A DNA stretch of 64,000 bases from positions 1 through 64,000 of the forward strand of contig NZ_JAINRC010000019.1 of assembly GCF_020400655.1 (NCBI RefSeq), in the 5' to 3' direction. The notes beneath the pieces are model-generated. The model searched no databases and was not told the origin of the DNA. It worked only from the letters and a program-made list of their open reading frames with translations. Source of the DNA: Streptomyces spinosus. Its GTDB lineage: Bacteria > Actinomycetota > Actinomycetes > Streptomycetales > Streptomycetaceae. Below are positions 1 to 8,580 of the stretch, piece after piece. Positions within the stretch are counted from its first letter, which is position 1. Every line of letters starts with the position of its first letter. The translations under genes and the position numbers were made by a program.

Positions 1-21
1 GGCAACGGCCACAAGAAGTAA
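1..21 (+). CDS. Possible 3' end of a gene entering from the left
   Basis: The first bases read as an open frame ending Gly-Asn-Gly-His-Lys-Lys and a TAA stop. A basic tail before a stop is compatible with the end of a real protein, but seven codons cannot identify it. The following 240 bases up to the DJ-1 gene show no convincing coding frame. Confidence 0.3.
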   Translation, partial: GNGHKK

Positions 22-270
22 GGGAGCACAAGGACCGCCGCCCGCCCGCTCCCACAGGACGAGGCAGGCCGACGAACGGCGTCCCACCCGGTAGGCCGGA
101 CGGCGGCCCCGCCTGACAGGTGCGTACCCGGCAGGCCGGATCCGCGCCCGCTTCTCAGGTCAAGCAACGGATCCGCTGGTGACGACCCACGTCAAGCCCA
201 TGACACGCGTGACGTCCACGCCGCGGCCTGGCGGCAGCCTCACCAGCCCCTCACCGAAGGGATGAGCACG

Positions 271-837
271 ATGGCACACGAACTCCGCGGTCGGAAGATC
301 GCGATCCTCGCGGCCGACGGCGTCGAACGCGTCGAGCTCGAGCAGCCGCGTGGCGCCCTGCACGGCGCCGGGGCGCAGACAGAGGTCCTTTCCATCCATC
401 CCGGCGAGATCCAGGCCCGCCAGTGGGACCTGAACTCCGCAGGGACCTTTCCCGTCGACCGGCTCGTCTCGGACGCCTCCGCCGACGACTACGACGCCCT
501 GCTGCTGCCCGGCGGCACCATGAACCCCGACCAGCTCCGTGTCAACAAGGACGCCGTCGGCTTCGTCAAGGCCTTCGTGAACTCGGGCAAGCCCGTGGCC
601 ACGCTCTGCCACGGCCCGTGGACCCTGGTGGAGGCCGACGTCGTGCGCGGACGCCGCCTCACCTCGTGGCCGAGCATCCGCACGGACCTGCGCAATGCAG
701 GAGCCGAGGTCGTCGACGAGGAGGTCGTCGTCGACGGCCAGTTCACCTCGAGCCGGTCGCCCGCGGACCTGCCGGCCTTCTGCGCCGCCATCGTCGAGCA
801 GTTCGCCCATGCCGGCCGTCCGGTCTCCGGCGCCTAG
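271..837 (+). CDS. DJ-1/PfpI family protein (class I glutamine amidotransferase-like)
   Basis: This is a protein of about 188 residues with the flavodoxin-like DJ-1/PfpI fold. The nucleophile elbow ATLCHGPW places the conserved Cys near residue 113, followed by His, and the GG-rich turn LLPGGT lies upstream; an acidic residue after the first strand (ADGVERVEL) fits the Glu partner. Family members act as stress-induced proteases, deglycases or chaperones in the cytoplasm. The ATG at 271 is preferred because GAAGGGATG lies at ribosome-binding distance; the upstream ATG at 262 would add three residues. It sits upstream of a small conserved gene and a truncated alcohol dehydrogenase, a grouping that suggests stress or aldehyde detoxification, which is an inference. 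Confidence 0.88.
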   Translation: MAHELRGRKIAILAADGVERVELEQPRGALHGAGAQTEVLSIHPGEIQARQWDLNSAGTFPVDRLVSDASADDYDALLLPGGTMNPDQLRVNKDAVGFVKAFVNSGKPVATLCHGPWTLVEADVVRGRRLTSWPSIRTDLRNAGAEVVDEEVVVDGQFTSSRSPADLPAFCAAIVEQFAHAGRPVSGA

Positions 838-937
838 CCGGGCAACGGGAGCTGCGCCCCGAGCGCCGCAGGACGTTCCGCGGGCCCATGCGGCCGCGGG
901 CGGCCTGGGACATCACCGTTCAGAAAGGAACGAAGCC

Positions 938-1444
938 GTGAAGAAGCCCACAGCAGGCGGCGCGGTCTCCACCGTGGTCAGCTTGGGAACCGAGGCCCTG
1001 GGCGCCGCGGTCTCAGCGGCCCGCCGCGCCGGCGAAGCCATCCGGTCGGGAGCCTCCCATGCCGGGGAGACCGAGCCGCGGTGGCACGTGATGACAGTGT
1101 GCGCGTCCGCCGAGGAGGTGGCGCCCGGCGGAAAGCTGCCGGAGCCGCTCGCCCGGCTCGGCGACGCCATCGACACCCGGCTGCGCCCCGCGTCCGGGGA
1201 ACGCGGGACGGAACTGGCCTGCCGGCTGCACGACAAGGAGGATGCCGGGCCGCCCGGCACCGCCGAACCGGTGACCGCAGACGCCACCGTCCAGGAACTG
1301 CGGACCGCGCTGCGGCAGGCCAAGGCGCTGGTCGAGACGGGAGAGATCCTCCTCCCCGACCGGCCGTCGACCAACCGGCCCACGGTCACCGGGCGCCCGC
1401 TGGACAAGTTGATCGAAAAGGCACAGGGGGAGGGACGGCTGTGA
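938..1444 (+). CDS. Small conserved actinobacterial protein (SRPBCC-like tail?)
   Basis: This 168-residue protein starts at a GTG preceded by AGAAAGGA. The N-terminus is Ala/Gly-rich and amphipathic, followed by a WHVMTV strand, a segment of the pattern LPEPLARLGD, and a C-terminal helix (ELRTALRQAKALVETGEIL) ending in EGRL. I recall similar streptomycete proteins next to zinc alcohol dehydrogenases, some resembling SRPBCC proteins, but no catalytic motif is visible. Its stop overlaps the GTG start of the alcohol dehydrogenase by 4 bp, so the two are translationally coupled. Function unknown; it may accompany the dehydrogenase. Confidence 0.75.
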   Translation: MKKPTAGGAVSTVVSLGTEALGAAVSAARRAGEAIRSGASHAGETEPRWHVMTVCASAEEVAPGGKLPEPLARLGDAIDTRLRPASGERGTELACRLHDKEDAGPPGTAEPVTADATVQELRTALRQAKALVETGEILLPDRPSTNRPTVTGRPLDKLIEKAQGEGRL

Positions 1445-2151
1445 AGGCACTGACCTGGCAGGGCACCAACGACCTGTCCGTCGAGCAGACACCCGACCCC
1501 GCGATCCGCAACGAGCAGGACGCGATCGTCAAGGTATCGCAGACCGTGACCTGCGGCTCGGACCTGCACCTGCTGGGCGGGTACATCCCGTTCATGCGGG
1601 CCGGCGACGTCCTCGGCCACGAATTCGTCGGCGAGGTCGTCGAGACCGGACCGCGGGTGGAGCGGCACAAGGCGGGCGATCGCGTGGTGGTCTGCTCCTT
1701 CATCTCCTGCGGCCGCTGCTGGTACTGCAAGCAGGGTCTCTTCTCCCTCTGCGACAACGGCAACACCAATCCCGGCATCACCGAGCACCTCTGGGGTTCC
1801 GCCCCGGGCGGCTGCTACGGCTACTCCCATGCCCTGGGCGGCTTCGCCGGCAGCCATGCCGAGTACATTCGCGTCCCGTTCGCTGACCAGGGAGCCTTCC
1901 CGGTGCCGGACGCCCTGGACGACACCACCGCGCTGTTCGCATCCGACTCGGCACCCACCGGGTGGATGGGCGCCGACCTCGGCGGGGTGAAGCCGGGCGA
2001 CGTGGTCGCCGTGTGGGGGTGCGGAGCGGTCGGTCAGATGGCCGCGCGGGCGGCGCTACTGCTGGGCGCCGACCGGGTCATCGCCATCGACCCATTTCGA
2101 CGCCCAACCGGTCGGCCCACTCGTCCCAGACGGCGCGGCCCTGCCGGGTGA
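1441..2151 (+). pseudogene. Zinc-dependent alcohol dehydrogenase, 3' end lost
   Basis: The first about 217 codons are a standard medium-chain, glutathione-dependent-formaldehyde-dehydrogenase-like zinc enzyme. Catalytic zinc ligands appear as TCGSDLHLL and GHEFVGE, the four structural-zinc cysteines as CGRCWYCKQGLFSLC, and the NAD-binding turn as GCGAVGQMAAR. The family runs to about 380-400 residues. Here homology stops abruptly after VIAID near base 2092, and the next 19 codons are the antisense of an FAD oxidoreductase fragment. The cofactor domain is therefore cut after its second strand and the product cannot be active. It overlaps the small upstream gene by 4 bp. Confidence 0.88.
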
Positions 2152-2335
2152 ATTCGACCAGGCGGGCGTCGTCGTGCGCATGGCGGAAGATGCGGGACTG
2201 GCCACCGGACTGCCCGTGGCCCGGAACGCCGCTTTCGTACACCCGCGCCGTCGTTCCGCGTTCGGCCAGTGCGTAGGCGGTGCAGAGGCCGACGATGCCG
2301 GCTCCTACCACGGCCACCTCGGGAACCCGGTCCAT
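2078..2335 (-). pseudogene. FAD-dependent oxidoreductase (DAO / sarcosine oxidase-like), N-terminal fragment
   Basis: Read on the minus strand, this encodes about 80 residues of a DAO-family flavoenzyme. The FAD-binding fingerprint VAVVGAGIVGLCTAYALAER lies at residues 6-25, followed by GQSGGQSRIFRHAHDD, typical of monomeric sarcosine oxidase-like proteins that contact the flavin. The reading breaks after WADRLGVE, exactly where the plus-strand alcohol dehydrogenase breaks. The remaining 300 or so residues of the family are absent. This is a fragment left by a deletion or inversion joining two convergent genes tail to tail. Confidence 0.85.
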
Positions 2336-2599
2336 TCGATCGCCTCACTTCGCGTCCCGGAGCTGTCCTCCTGCGGAGCAGGAGTCACGTTCATCTGTCG
2401 CCGCCGCGAACTGGTGGGTGACCGGACCCGGTGGGCGGCATTGTCAGGCTCTACGTGACGCGACGGCGGAACCGTGTCCCCTTCAGCCTCACACCGGCCC
2501 GGAATATGTCAACCGGCCACCCCGGACGACGACCGTGACCGACCGGCGGAGAGCCGCGGGACCGGACGTCCGGCCAAGGCGTGGGAGGAGGATTCCGGG
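2336..2599. other. Intergenic, no gene seen
   Basis: Between the start of the flavoenzyme fragment and the decayed ATPase gene no frame shows recognisable motifs. The region may hold the former promoter of the FAD oxidoreductase, but no clear -10/-35 pair stands out. Confidence 0.4.
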
Positions 2600-2900
2600 G
2601 AGCACGGCCGGCCGGCCGGCGATTCCGGCAAGGTGATGTGGGCGGTGATGCCTTTGCCGACCGGCTCCTGCCGGACCTCGAAGCACCGAGCGACGGCCAC
2701 CGTGATCTCCAGCCAGTGCCGCCGCACCCGTCCGGCATCCGCGGCCGGCGCGCCGGCGGCACCGTCTCGGAGCCCCACACCACCACCCGACCACGTCGCC
2801 GACGATCCGCAGATCCACCAGCACCGGCTGGGCGCGACTTGTGGGTGTTGGTGACCAACTCGCTGTCCCCCAGCAGCCCCCGCGACCCGGGCATATCCGC
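2600..2900 (-). pseudogene. Decayed ATP-binding (RsbW/histidine-kinase-like ATPase) protein
   Basis: Motifs of the small streptomycete RsbW-like ATPase family occur in the right order but in different minus-strand frames. First comes LLGDSELVTNTH (normally the N-box SELVTNAVRHA), then PVLVDLRIV in a second frame, then VVVWGSETVPP back in the first, and finally HWLEITVAVARCFEVRQEPVG followed by ITLPES in a third (normally WGVRQEPVGKTVWAEL). At least three frameshifts are needed to join them. The family binds ATP with a Bergerat fold and usually regulates sigma or anti-sigma factors. No intact N-terminal half was found upstream. Confidence 0.6.
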
Positions 2901-3460
2901 CTTGGCCCCCCTCTACGACGCGTCCCGCGCGCGTGCCTTCGACGACGCGGCCCCAAAGGCGAAGCCTCGCGAAGCGCCTCGCCGCGTGACCCCCGCCCGG
3001 GCCGTGGACACCGTGTGACACCCCGCCCCGGGAGGTCGCGCCGCGCCTCGTCGCCTGAGACTCCGGTCGGCCGGGCACACGGCGCGGCAGCCGTGCGGCC
3101 TCGGCTTTGCGAGCGTCCGCGTACCGGCGTGACGGATGCCCTAGTGGCAGCGACGAGGGCGTGAGCCGGCGCGGCTGAGGCTGCGGAACGGCGGGGGCGT
3201 GTGAGGCGCACGCAGGCCACGTCAGCCGGACGGCCCTGAGCGGCGAGCCGTACGACCTCGGCCATGTCACCCGGACGCGACACGACAGCCGCCGCGGCCC
3301 GACTTCGAGCGCGCTCCAATCCCTAGAGTTCCGGTCACGGACTTCCGCCCACGGGTACGCCCTGCCACCGACGACCACGGTCGCGGACGGCGTCCGTGAA
3401 CGCGGCGGTGAGTGCGATCGTTGAACCGGTCAGGCCGGTTCTCAGGACAGAGGTGATCCG
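2901..3460. other. Non-coding or fully decayed stretch
   Basis: About 560 bases upstream of the SDR. Long open frames exist on both strands but are Arg/Ala/Pro-rich shadows without motifs. The final part precedes the SDR start and contains AGAGGTGATCCG, a ribosome-binding site for it. Confidence 0.4.
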
Positions 3461-4204
3461 ATGAAGGTACTGGTGACCGGCGGGACGAGCGGACTCGGAC
3501 TCGCCATGGCCGCCGCCCTGGCCGCGACGGGAGCCTCCGTCGTGCTGACCGGGCGGTCCGGCGAGCGTGCGGAGTCCGTCGCGGCGGGGCTGCCGGGGGC
3601 GACCGGCGTCGAAATGGACGTGCGCGACGAGTCGTCGGTGGTCCGGGCCGTCGACCGAGCGTGGTCGCGGCTCGGCGGCATCGACATGCTGGTGAACAAC
3701 GCCGGCATCGGCATGCGCACGGTCAACCCGCGCTTCATGACACAGCCGCAGGGCTTCTGGGAGGTACCGTCCGACGCCTTCCGCGCGGTGATCGACACCA
3801 ACCTGACCGGCTACTTCCTGGTCGCCCGCGAGATCACGCCACGGATGCTGGCATCCGGCGGTGGCCGCATCGTCAACATCTCGGTCAATCACTCAACCAT
3901 GCGACGCGCCGGCTTCGTTCCGTACGGGCCGTCGCGTGCCGGCAGCGAGGCGCTGTCCCGCATCATGGCGGCCGACCTGCGGGGCACGGGCGTCACCGTC
4001 AACCTGCTGCTGCCCGGAGGCGCGACGGTCACGGGGATGATGCCCGAGGACGTCGTCGCCGAGGGCCACGGGTTCCTGAGTCCCACGGTGATGGGCCCGC
4101 CCATCGTCTGGCTGGCCTCCGACGACGCAGCCGGCGTGCATGACGAGCGCATCGTCGCCACCGAGTTCGAACAATGGCTGCGGGACCGGGAGAGCCGGCG
4201 GTGA
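3461..4204 (+). CDS. SDR-family oxidoreductase with Lys-to-Arg at the active site
   Basis: This 247-residue classical short-chain dehydrogenase has the cofactor loop TGGTSGLG at residues 6-13, NNAG at 79-82, a serine near 141 and the tyrosine motif YGPSR at 155-159. In the family the motif is YxxxK and the lysine lowers the tyrosine pKa and holds the nicotinamide ribose; here Arg159 replaces it. The fold and NAD(P) site otherwise look complete and length is normal. Substrate unknown. The ATG follows GAGGTGATCCG. Downstream lies an IS remnant, so any operon partner has been lost. Activity may be reduced or the substitution tolerated; the sequence cannot decide. Confidence 0.85.
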   Translation: MKVLVTGGTSGLGLAMAAALAATGASVVLTGRSGERAESVAAGLPGATGVEMDVRDESSVVRAVDRAWSRLGGIDMLVNNAGIGMRTVNPRFMTQPQGFWEVPSDAFRAVIDTNLTGYFLVAREITPRMLASGGGRIVNISVNHSTMRRAGFVPYGPSRAGSEALSRIMAADLRGTGVTVNLLLPGGATVTGMMPEDVVAEGHGFLSPTVMGPPIVWLASDDAAGVHDERIVATEFEQWLRDRESRR

Positions 4205-4224
4205 GGGCGTGAGCGTGCATGCGG

Positions 4225-4785
4225 GCCTCAACTGAGCTGAGCTTGTTACTGACGACCTGTGGGAGGGGGTGGCTCCGCTGCTGCCACCCCCTCCCGAACG
4301 ACGGCCCCGCCATCCCGGGCGGCTGCGCGTTCCCGGCCGGTTGGCACTTGCCGGCGTCATGTGCGTGCTGCGGACCGGTGTCGCGAGGCGCGATGTCCAC
4401 GGGAAGACGGTGCGCTGCTCCGGCGTGACGGCCTGGCGCCGGCTGCGGGACTGGACCGAGGCGGGCGTCTGGCCTCGCCTGCGCGCCGCCCTGCCAGCCG
4501 CGCTTCGCCGCGCCGGCCTGCCCGACTTGAACGGCAGCTCCGCGGGCGCGCCGCACGTCAGGGCTCTCAACGGGGGGGCATGTCAACTCTTCGCCCGTCG
4601 GCCGTGCCTGTTCCGGCTCCAAGCGCCATTTGAACGGCGACCGGCACGGAACCCCGCTCGCTGTCGGGCTCACCGGTGGCAACCGGCACGACGTTACCCA
4701 GCTCCTGCCACTGCCCTACACCATCCCCTCGATCCGGGGACTATGGGGACGCCCCCCTCGCCCCAAACCCCGGCGTCTGAACGGA
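4225..4785 (+). mobile_element. IS5-family transposase remnant (frameshifted)
   Basis: A reading frame beginning VTDDLWEGVAPLLPPPPERR matches the N-terminal helix-turn-helix region of IS5-group transposases and continues through TAWRRLRDWTEAGVWPRL. The segment that normally carries the first catalytic Asp (DGSHVRALKGG) reads GAPHVRALNGG, so the acid is gone. Homology resumes in another frame with HGTPLAVGLTGGNRHDVTQLL and SIRGLWGRP, then stops at about 4785 where the next gene ends. The second Asp (normally ADRGYD) and the C-terminus are missing. Inactive. Confidence 0.82.
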
Positions 4786-4786
4786 T

Positions 4787-5536
4787 TCATGGCTCATTCT
4801 CGAAGATCCCGCGGGGGAGGCCCCTGACGACTTCAGCAACTGCTGTAAGGGCCTGCTGGGCTTCGGCCGTGGTGGCAGCTGGCTGGCCAGTCATGTCTTC
4901 CAGCTTTCGATTGTCATTTACCACCTGTGTCAGGAACCCGACCACTGCATGCCGTTGGCGCATAGTCCGGCAGTCGTCGAGGAGAGCGGCCATTCCATCA
5001 AGGGATGGGCCGACCGAGACGAATGTTGCCCAGGACTCGGGGACCACGAAACCGGCACGATGGTCCAGCAGTTGCCGTGCTACTCGCTCCACCGCAACAA
5101 AGTGCAGGTCCGGAGTCTGCTTCTGACGCTCGAACAGTTGCTCTGCCGCTGTCAGGAGGCGGGCAACTTCCTTCGCCGAGTGTCCATCCGCGCTGATCGA
5201 GCCCCCGTCGGGCAGTTCGAGCAGGAAGCCTTTATGCCGGTGTCGTTCGGCGATTCCCCGGATCGCGGCGCGAAGGGCGAGCCATATTCCTGGTCCGGCA
5301 GTTAAAGCGATGATCCCATAGTCTGGGAGGTCCCAGGCTCTATGGTAGATGTCCTGCGGCAAGGGCACTGCACCGGCTCTACGCAACTCCTCTTCGAAGG
5401 CTTCGCGGCCAGTGCCCCTCCAGAGCTGGATGTAGATCCTTTGCGGCTCACCATTTCGAGTTGGACGAAAGTAGAAACCATCAGCCTCCATGGTGATCTC
5501 TGCGTATATAAGCCTCGACTCTTCTCGCATGGTCAC
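4787..5536 (-). CDS. Unknown protein, possibly EACC1-like (conflict-system component)
   Basis: This 249-residue protein has an alpha/beta N-terminus, then DYGIIALTAGPGIWLALRAA (a hydrophobic helix near residues 72-91), a basic stretch, and a beta hairpin FLLELPDGGSIS followed by SAKEVARLLTAAEQL. That helix-basic-hairpin order resembles EACC1 (effector-associated constant component 1) of predicted bacterial conflict systems; this is recall, not a search. A helical C-terminal domain without known motifs follows. The start is GTG 5536 or ATG 5530; neither has a strong ribosome-binding site. Base composition is visibly less GC-rich than neighbours, and the gene lies between two IS remnants, both signs of horizontal acquisition. 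Confidence 0.6.
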   Translation of the reverse strand: MTMREESRLIYAEITMEADGFYFRPTRNGEPQRIYIQLWRGTGREAFEEELRRAGAVPLPQDIYHRAWDLPDYGIIALTAGPGIWLALRAAIRGIAERHRHKGFLLELPDGGSISADGHSAKEVARLLTAAEQLFERQKQTPDLHFVAVERVARQLLDHRAGFVVPESWATFVSVGPSLDGMAALLDDCRTMRQRHAVVGFLTQVVNDNRKLEDMTGQPAATTAEAQQALTAVAEVVRGLPRGIFENEP

Positions 5537-5870
5537 GGAAAGAAGTTAGCGGAGTCACATCGCCAGCGGCTACGTCACGGGCTGAACGTCCACGCTTGAT
5601 CGCGATGGGCGCGGGGTGGATGGCCGGGGAACGGTACCCCCTGCGTGACGTGAGCGACCGGCTCATCGACTCGTTCAGCCGGACGACCCACCAGTCTGGC
5701 ACTCCATACCGGCACCGGTTGCAACGACGCCCCGGATCATGTCTTCGACTCGTCGGTGCGTGCTGGTGTGCAGTACCGCCTGCCCAAGCGTTGTCCCGTA
5801 GCTGCTGGTCGCAGTGCGCCGGTAACGCCCGCTGGGGTCAGCCGAAGAGGAGGTCGACGTCCGTCTCGGT
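5537..5870. other. Gap between the lower-GC gene and the IS remnant
   Basis: Nothing recognisable is encoded in about 330 bases. The left part should hold the promoter of the minus-strand lower-GC gene; the right part may be leftover sequence of the element that follows. A minus-strand frame ending HIDDARQLVVVLQLCTETDVDLLFG at 5838 could be the tail of an unknown protein, but its upstream part is antisense to the transposase. Confidence 0.35.
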
Positions 5871-5876
5871 GCAGAG

Positions 5877-6498
5877 TTGCAGGACGACCACCAACTGGCG
5901 GGCGTCGTCAATGTGCCGTTGCAGAAGTGGGCCGGTGGTTCTGCCTTGAGGCTGGTCGGCGATCTCCTGGGTGCCGACCCGGTCCGCAAAGGCCGGCCCT
6001 GGAGTACGCCGCTGGAGGACCGAGTGCTGCTGGTCGCCGCGTACTGGCGCACGAACCTCACCCTGCGCCGACTGGCGCCGCCGTTCGGGGTGTCGAAGTC
6101 GGCGGCCGACCGCATCATCGACGCCCTCGGCCCGTCGCTCGCGTTCCGGCCCCGCAGACGGTTCCGCAAAGGACACCGTGCTGCTCGTGGACGACACCCT
6201 GACCCCACCCGCGACCACACCATCGCCGGGCAGTCGTAGAACTACCGGTACTCCACCAACCACCAGGTCGTCATCGACGCCGACACCCGGCTCATCGTCG
6301 CCGTCGGTCGGCCGGTGTCCGGCCATCGCAACGACTGCAAGGCGTGGAAACTGTCCGTGGCGAAGGACGCCATCGGCCACACCACGGTGATAGCGGACGG
6401 CGGCTACCGCGGCACCGGGCTGGTCATCCCGCACCGCCGCGAACGCGGCCGACGCGCACGCCCGGACTGGAAAGAAGGGCACAACCGTTCGCACCTGG
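5877..6498 (+). mobile_element. IS5-family (IS112-type) transposase remnant
   Basis: Family sequence is spread over three frames: GRPWSTPLEDRVLLVAAYWR and FGVSKSAADRIIDALGPSL, then DTVLLVDDTLTPP (first catalytic Asp region), then GHRNDCKAWKLSVAKDAIGH and TTVIADGGYRGTGLVIPHRR (second Asp). The C-terminal catalytic Glu region is missing: the frame ends at WKEGHNRSH where another transposase begins. At least two frameshifts and an internal stop inactivate it. The truncation by the next element shows the insertion order. Confidence 0.85.
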
Positions 6499-7278
6499 GA
6501 TGTCGATGACGAGCTGTGGGCGGTGATCGAGCCGTTGTTGCCCAAGGTGGAGCGTCGGGTTCGGCATCCAGGGCGCAAGCGGCATCCGGACCGGCTGGTG
6601 TTCCAGGGGATCCTGTTCGTGCTGCACACCGGGATCGCCTGGGAACACCTTCCGCAGGAACTCGGCTTCGGCTCCGGCATGACCTGCTGGCGGCGCCTGG
6701 CCGAATGGACCGAGGCGGGGGTGTGGCCACGGCTGCTCGAGGTCCTCCTCGCCGAGCTCCGCGGCGCGAATGCCCTGGACTTCTCCCGTGCGGCTGTCGA
6801 CTGCTCCCACATCCGCGCGTTGAAGGGGGCCCCAAGACGGGACGAAGCCCTGACGACCGGGGCAGGGCGGGCAGCAAACACCACCTGATCACCGACGCGA
6901 CCGGCATCCCACTCGCCGCTACTCTGACCGGCGGCAATCGCAACGACGTCACTCAGTTGATCCCGTTGCTCCAGGCCGTACCACCGGTGCGGGGCAAGCG
7001 CGGCCGGCCCCGGCGCCGCCCTGATGTGGTGCTGGCCGACCGGGGCTACGACCACGACAAGTACCGCCGCCTGCTCTGGGACCTCGTCGTCAAGCCGCAG
7101 ATCGCCCGCCGCGGCACCGAGCACGGCTCCGGCCTGGGCACCCAACGCCGGGTTGTCGAGCGAGCGTTCGCCACCTGCACTGGTTCCGCCGCCTGCGCAT
7201 CCGCTGGGAGATACGCGATGACATCCACGAAGCCTTCCTCGGCATCGCTTGCAGCATCCTCTGCCGGCGACGGCTGAA
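6499..7278 (+). mobile_element. IS5-family (IS427-like) transposase, two frameshifts
   Basis: The first frame begins near WDVDDELWAVIEPLLPKVER and runs through MTCWRRLAEWTEAGVW to AAVDCSHIRALKGA (first Asp). Homology continues in a second frame from GGPKTGRSPDDRGRAGSKHH through GGNRNDVTQLIPL to VVLADRGYDHDKY (second Asp) and RRVVERAF. The change occurs at a run of five G (around 6826-6830), the position where IS427-group elements often use programmed frameshifting. A second shift near 7175 moves into LHWFRRLRIRWEIRDDIHEA; this one is not expected and probably kills the gene. It truncates the preceding IS112-type remnant. Confidence 0.85.
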
Positions 7279-7536
7279 GAAGCCGGTCACGGTGACCGTT
7301 CCCCGGACGCAACTGCTGTGGTTGGTATGGCGCGAGCGGCAGGGGCTACGCGTCGGTGGCCTGAACAGGCGCTCGGCTTCGATAGCGCAAGCACGTCAGT
7401 TACATGGCACCCCGGAGTACGGCCCAATAGGCACTCTATGTAGCGAATTGGCCCATAAACTGCCGACTTTAACTCACTCTATGCTTGCGATTCAATGCAC
7501 TCAGTAGTCATCTGTCGGTGGAAGAAAGGACTGAAC
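7279..7536. promoter_or_regulatory. AT-richer leader of the lectin gene
   Basis: This 258-base gap is clearly less GC-rich than average and ends in GAAGAAAGGACTGAAC before the ATG at 7537, an excellent ribosome-binding site. No promoter hexamers are convincing, but it is the only place for the promoter of the secreted lectin gene. Confidence 0.45.
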
Positions 7537-8049
7537 ATGGGCTCTGCTCGTACTCGCCGTGCTGGACGACGTCTGGGGGCCTGCGTGGCCGCTGTCGTTG
7601 CCGCAGCCGTGTTCCCCACGGTGACCGCGAGTCCCGCCGCTGCGCAGGACTCCTTCAAGATCAAGGCCCTCGGCCGTTGCGTCGAGGTCAAGGACGGCAG
7701 TCGGCAGGACGGTGCCCCGATCCAGCTGTATCGCTGCCTCGACTGGGACAGTCAGCGCTTCACGTTCGAGGATGTCGGCAACGGCACCGTCAGGATCAAG
7801 ACCTTCGCCGGCAAGTGTCTGGAGGTCCAGGACGGGTCTTTGCTGGACGGCGTTCCGATCGTGCAGGGCCCCTGCCACGACTGGCGCGTCGACCAGGAGT
7901 TCGCGATCGTGGACCTCGGTAACGGCGAGGTCAGCATTGAGAACGCAGGGACGCTCCTGTGGTGGACGGTTGGGGGTCGGGGCATCCCCGCCCCGATTGT
8001 GCAGGACCCACTCGATTTCCACCCGGGACGGTTCACGCTGGAGTACTGA
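7537..8049 (+). CDS. Secreted ricin-type beta-trefoil lectin domain protein
   Basis: This 170-residue protein has a Sec signal: basic start RTRRAGRR, hydrophobic stretch of about 18 residues, and Ala-rich cleavage around ASPAAA-QD near residue 36. The mature part is one beta-trefoil built from three imperfect repeats. CVEVKDGSRQDGAPIQLYRC and CLEVQDGSLLDGVPIVQGPC are clear; the third is weak and lacks the cysteine. The QxW signature reads QRF, QEF and GRF, so sugar binding may be altered. It stands alone, with no fused hydrolase, downstream of IS remnants. Likely an extracellular carbohydrate-binding protein. Confidence 0.85.
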   Translation: MGSARTRRAGRRLGACVAAVVAAAVFPTVTASPAAAQDSFKIKALGRCVEVKDGSRQDGAPIQLYRCLDWDSQRFTFEDVGNGTVRIKTFAGKCLEVQDGSLLDGVPIVQGPCHDWRVDQEFAIVDLGNGEVSIENAGTLLWWTVGGRGIPAPIVQDPLDFHPGRFTLEY

Positions 8050-8131
8050 CCGGGCCCAGCACGCGCCCGGCTCCAAGCTCCTGTGGACTCCGATGCGGAT
8101 TCCGCAGGAGTTGGTGCCCGCCCCGTGCTGA

Positions 8132-8151
8132 CCGCTGCCGTCAGGCAGCGG
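8132..8151. terminator. Hairpin between convergent genes
   Basis: A perfect 8-bp stem, CCGCTGCC and GGCAGCGG, encloses the loop GTCA. It lies between the lectin gene and a convergent minus-strand gene, so it may end both transcripts. No T tract follows on either strand, as is common in streptomycetes. Confidence 0.5.
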
Positions 8152-8202
8152 CCGACGACCGGATGTAGATCAGCCTGCCGGGGATGCCGTACGCGTCGGC
8201 AA

Positions 8203-8580
8203 TCAACCGATGGCTCTTGACTTGCCGATTCGAGGTTCGGGAACAGGCTTTTCGTTGTCCTGGGCAGCACTGAAGCCTCGATCTTGGATCACCGGGAAGA
8301 CTTGCTGTGTGGTGGTGATCCAGGCGTCGATGTCGGCATGGGACGACCTGATGGCGCTGATCAGTGCCTCGATCACGTCCAGCTTCGGCGTGCCGACGTT
8401 CCGGCTGAGCTCGTCCATCGACACCTCTTGGTACGACATGACCAGCTGCCACCAGAACCGCATGAGGATGCGGCATTCCTGCGGGTCACGGTCGTCTGCG
8501 AGGCGATCATGAATGACCCTCTGGACGTGCCGCCGCTGCTCATCGTCACGAAAGCCGTTGTTGAGGTCAGTCAGAGTCAC
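8203..8580 (-). CDS. Small protein of unknown function, paralogue remnant at 23.2 kb
   Basis: This 125-residue, mainly helical protein begins MTLTDLNNGFRDDEQRRHVQ and has a central helix LDVIEALISAIRSS. I do not recognise the family. A decayed relative is found at 23170-23340 (LNVGKPKL, stop, VVEALISAIRSSLADTDAWI), so the family is present twice in the window. Its start overlaps the end of the upstream minus-strand gene by 14 bases, indicating coupled translation. The C-terminal 15 residues resemble nothing and may be altered by rearrangement. The overlap with a larger unknown protein suggests a two-gene unit. Confidence 0.65.
   Translation of the reverse strand: MTLTDLNNGFRDDEQRRHVQRVIHDRLADDRDPQECRILMRFWWQLVMSYQEVSMDELSRNVGTPKLDVIEALISAIRSSHADIDAWITTTQQVFPVIQDRGFSAAQDNEKPVPEPRIGKSRAIG

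Noticed and set aside
160-810. 216-residue minus-strand frame antisense to the DJ-1 gene
   Set aside because: The plus strand has a clear catalytic Cys motif and family match; the antisense frame has none.
2489-3378. Long minus-strand frames (276 and 289 residues) upstream of the SDR
   Set aside because: They are Arg/Ala/Gly-rich and only short sections match the ATPase family, in alternating frames; the long openings reflect GC bias.
8141-8220. IS fragment (KSHRLIADAYGIPGRLIYIR) overlapping the end of the 125-residue gene
   Set aside because: It resembles an IS5-type OrfB strand only over about 20 residues; too short to call.
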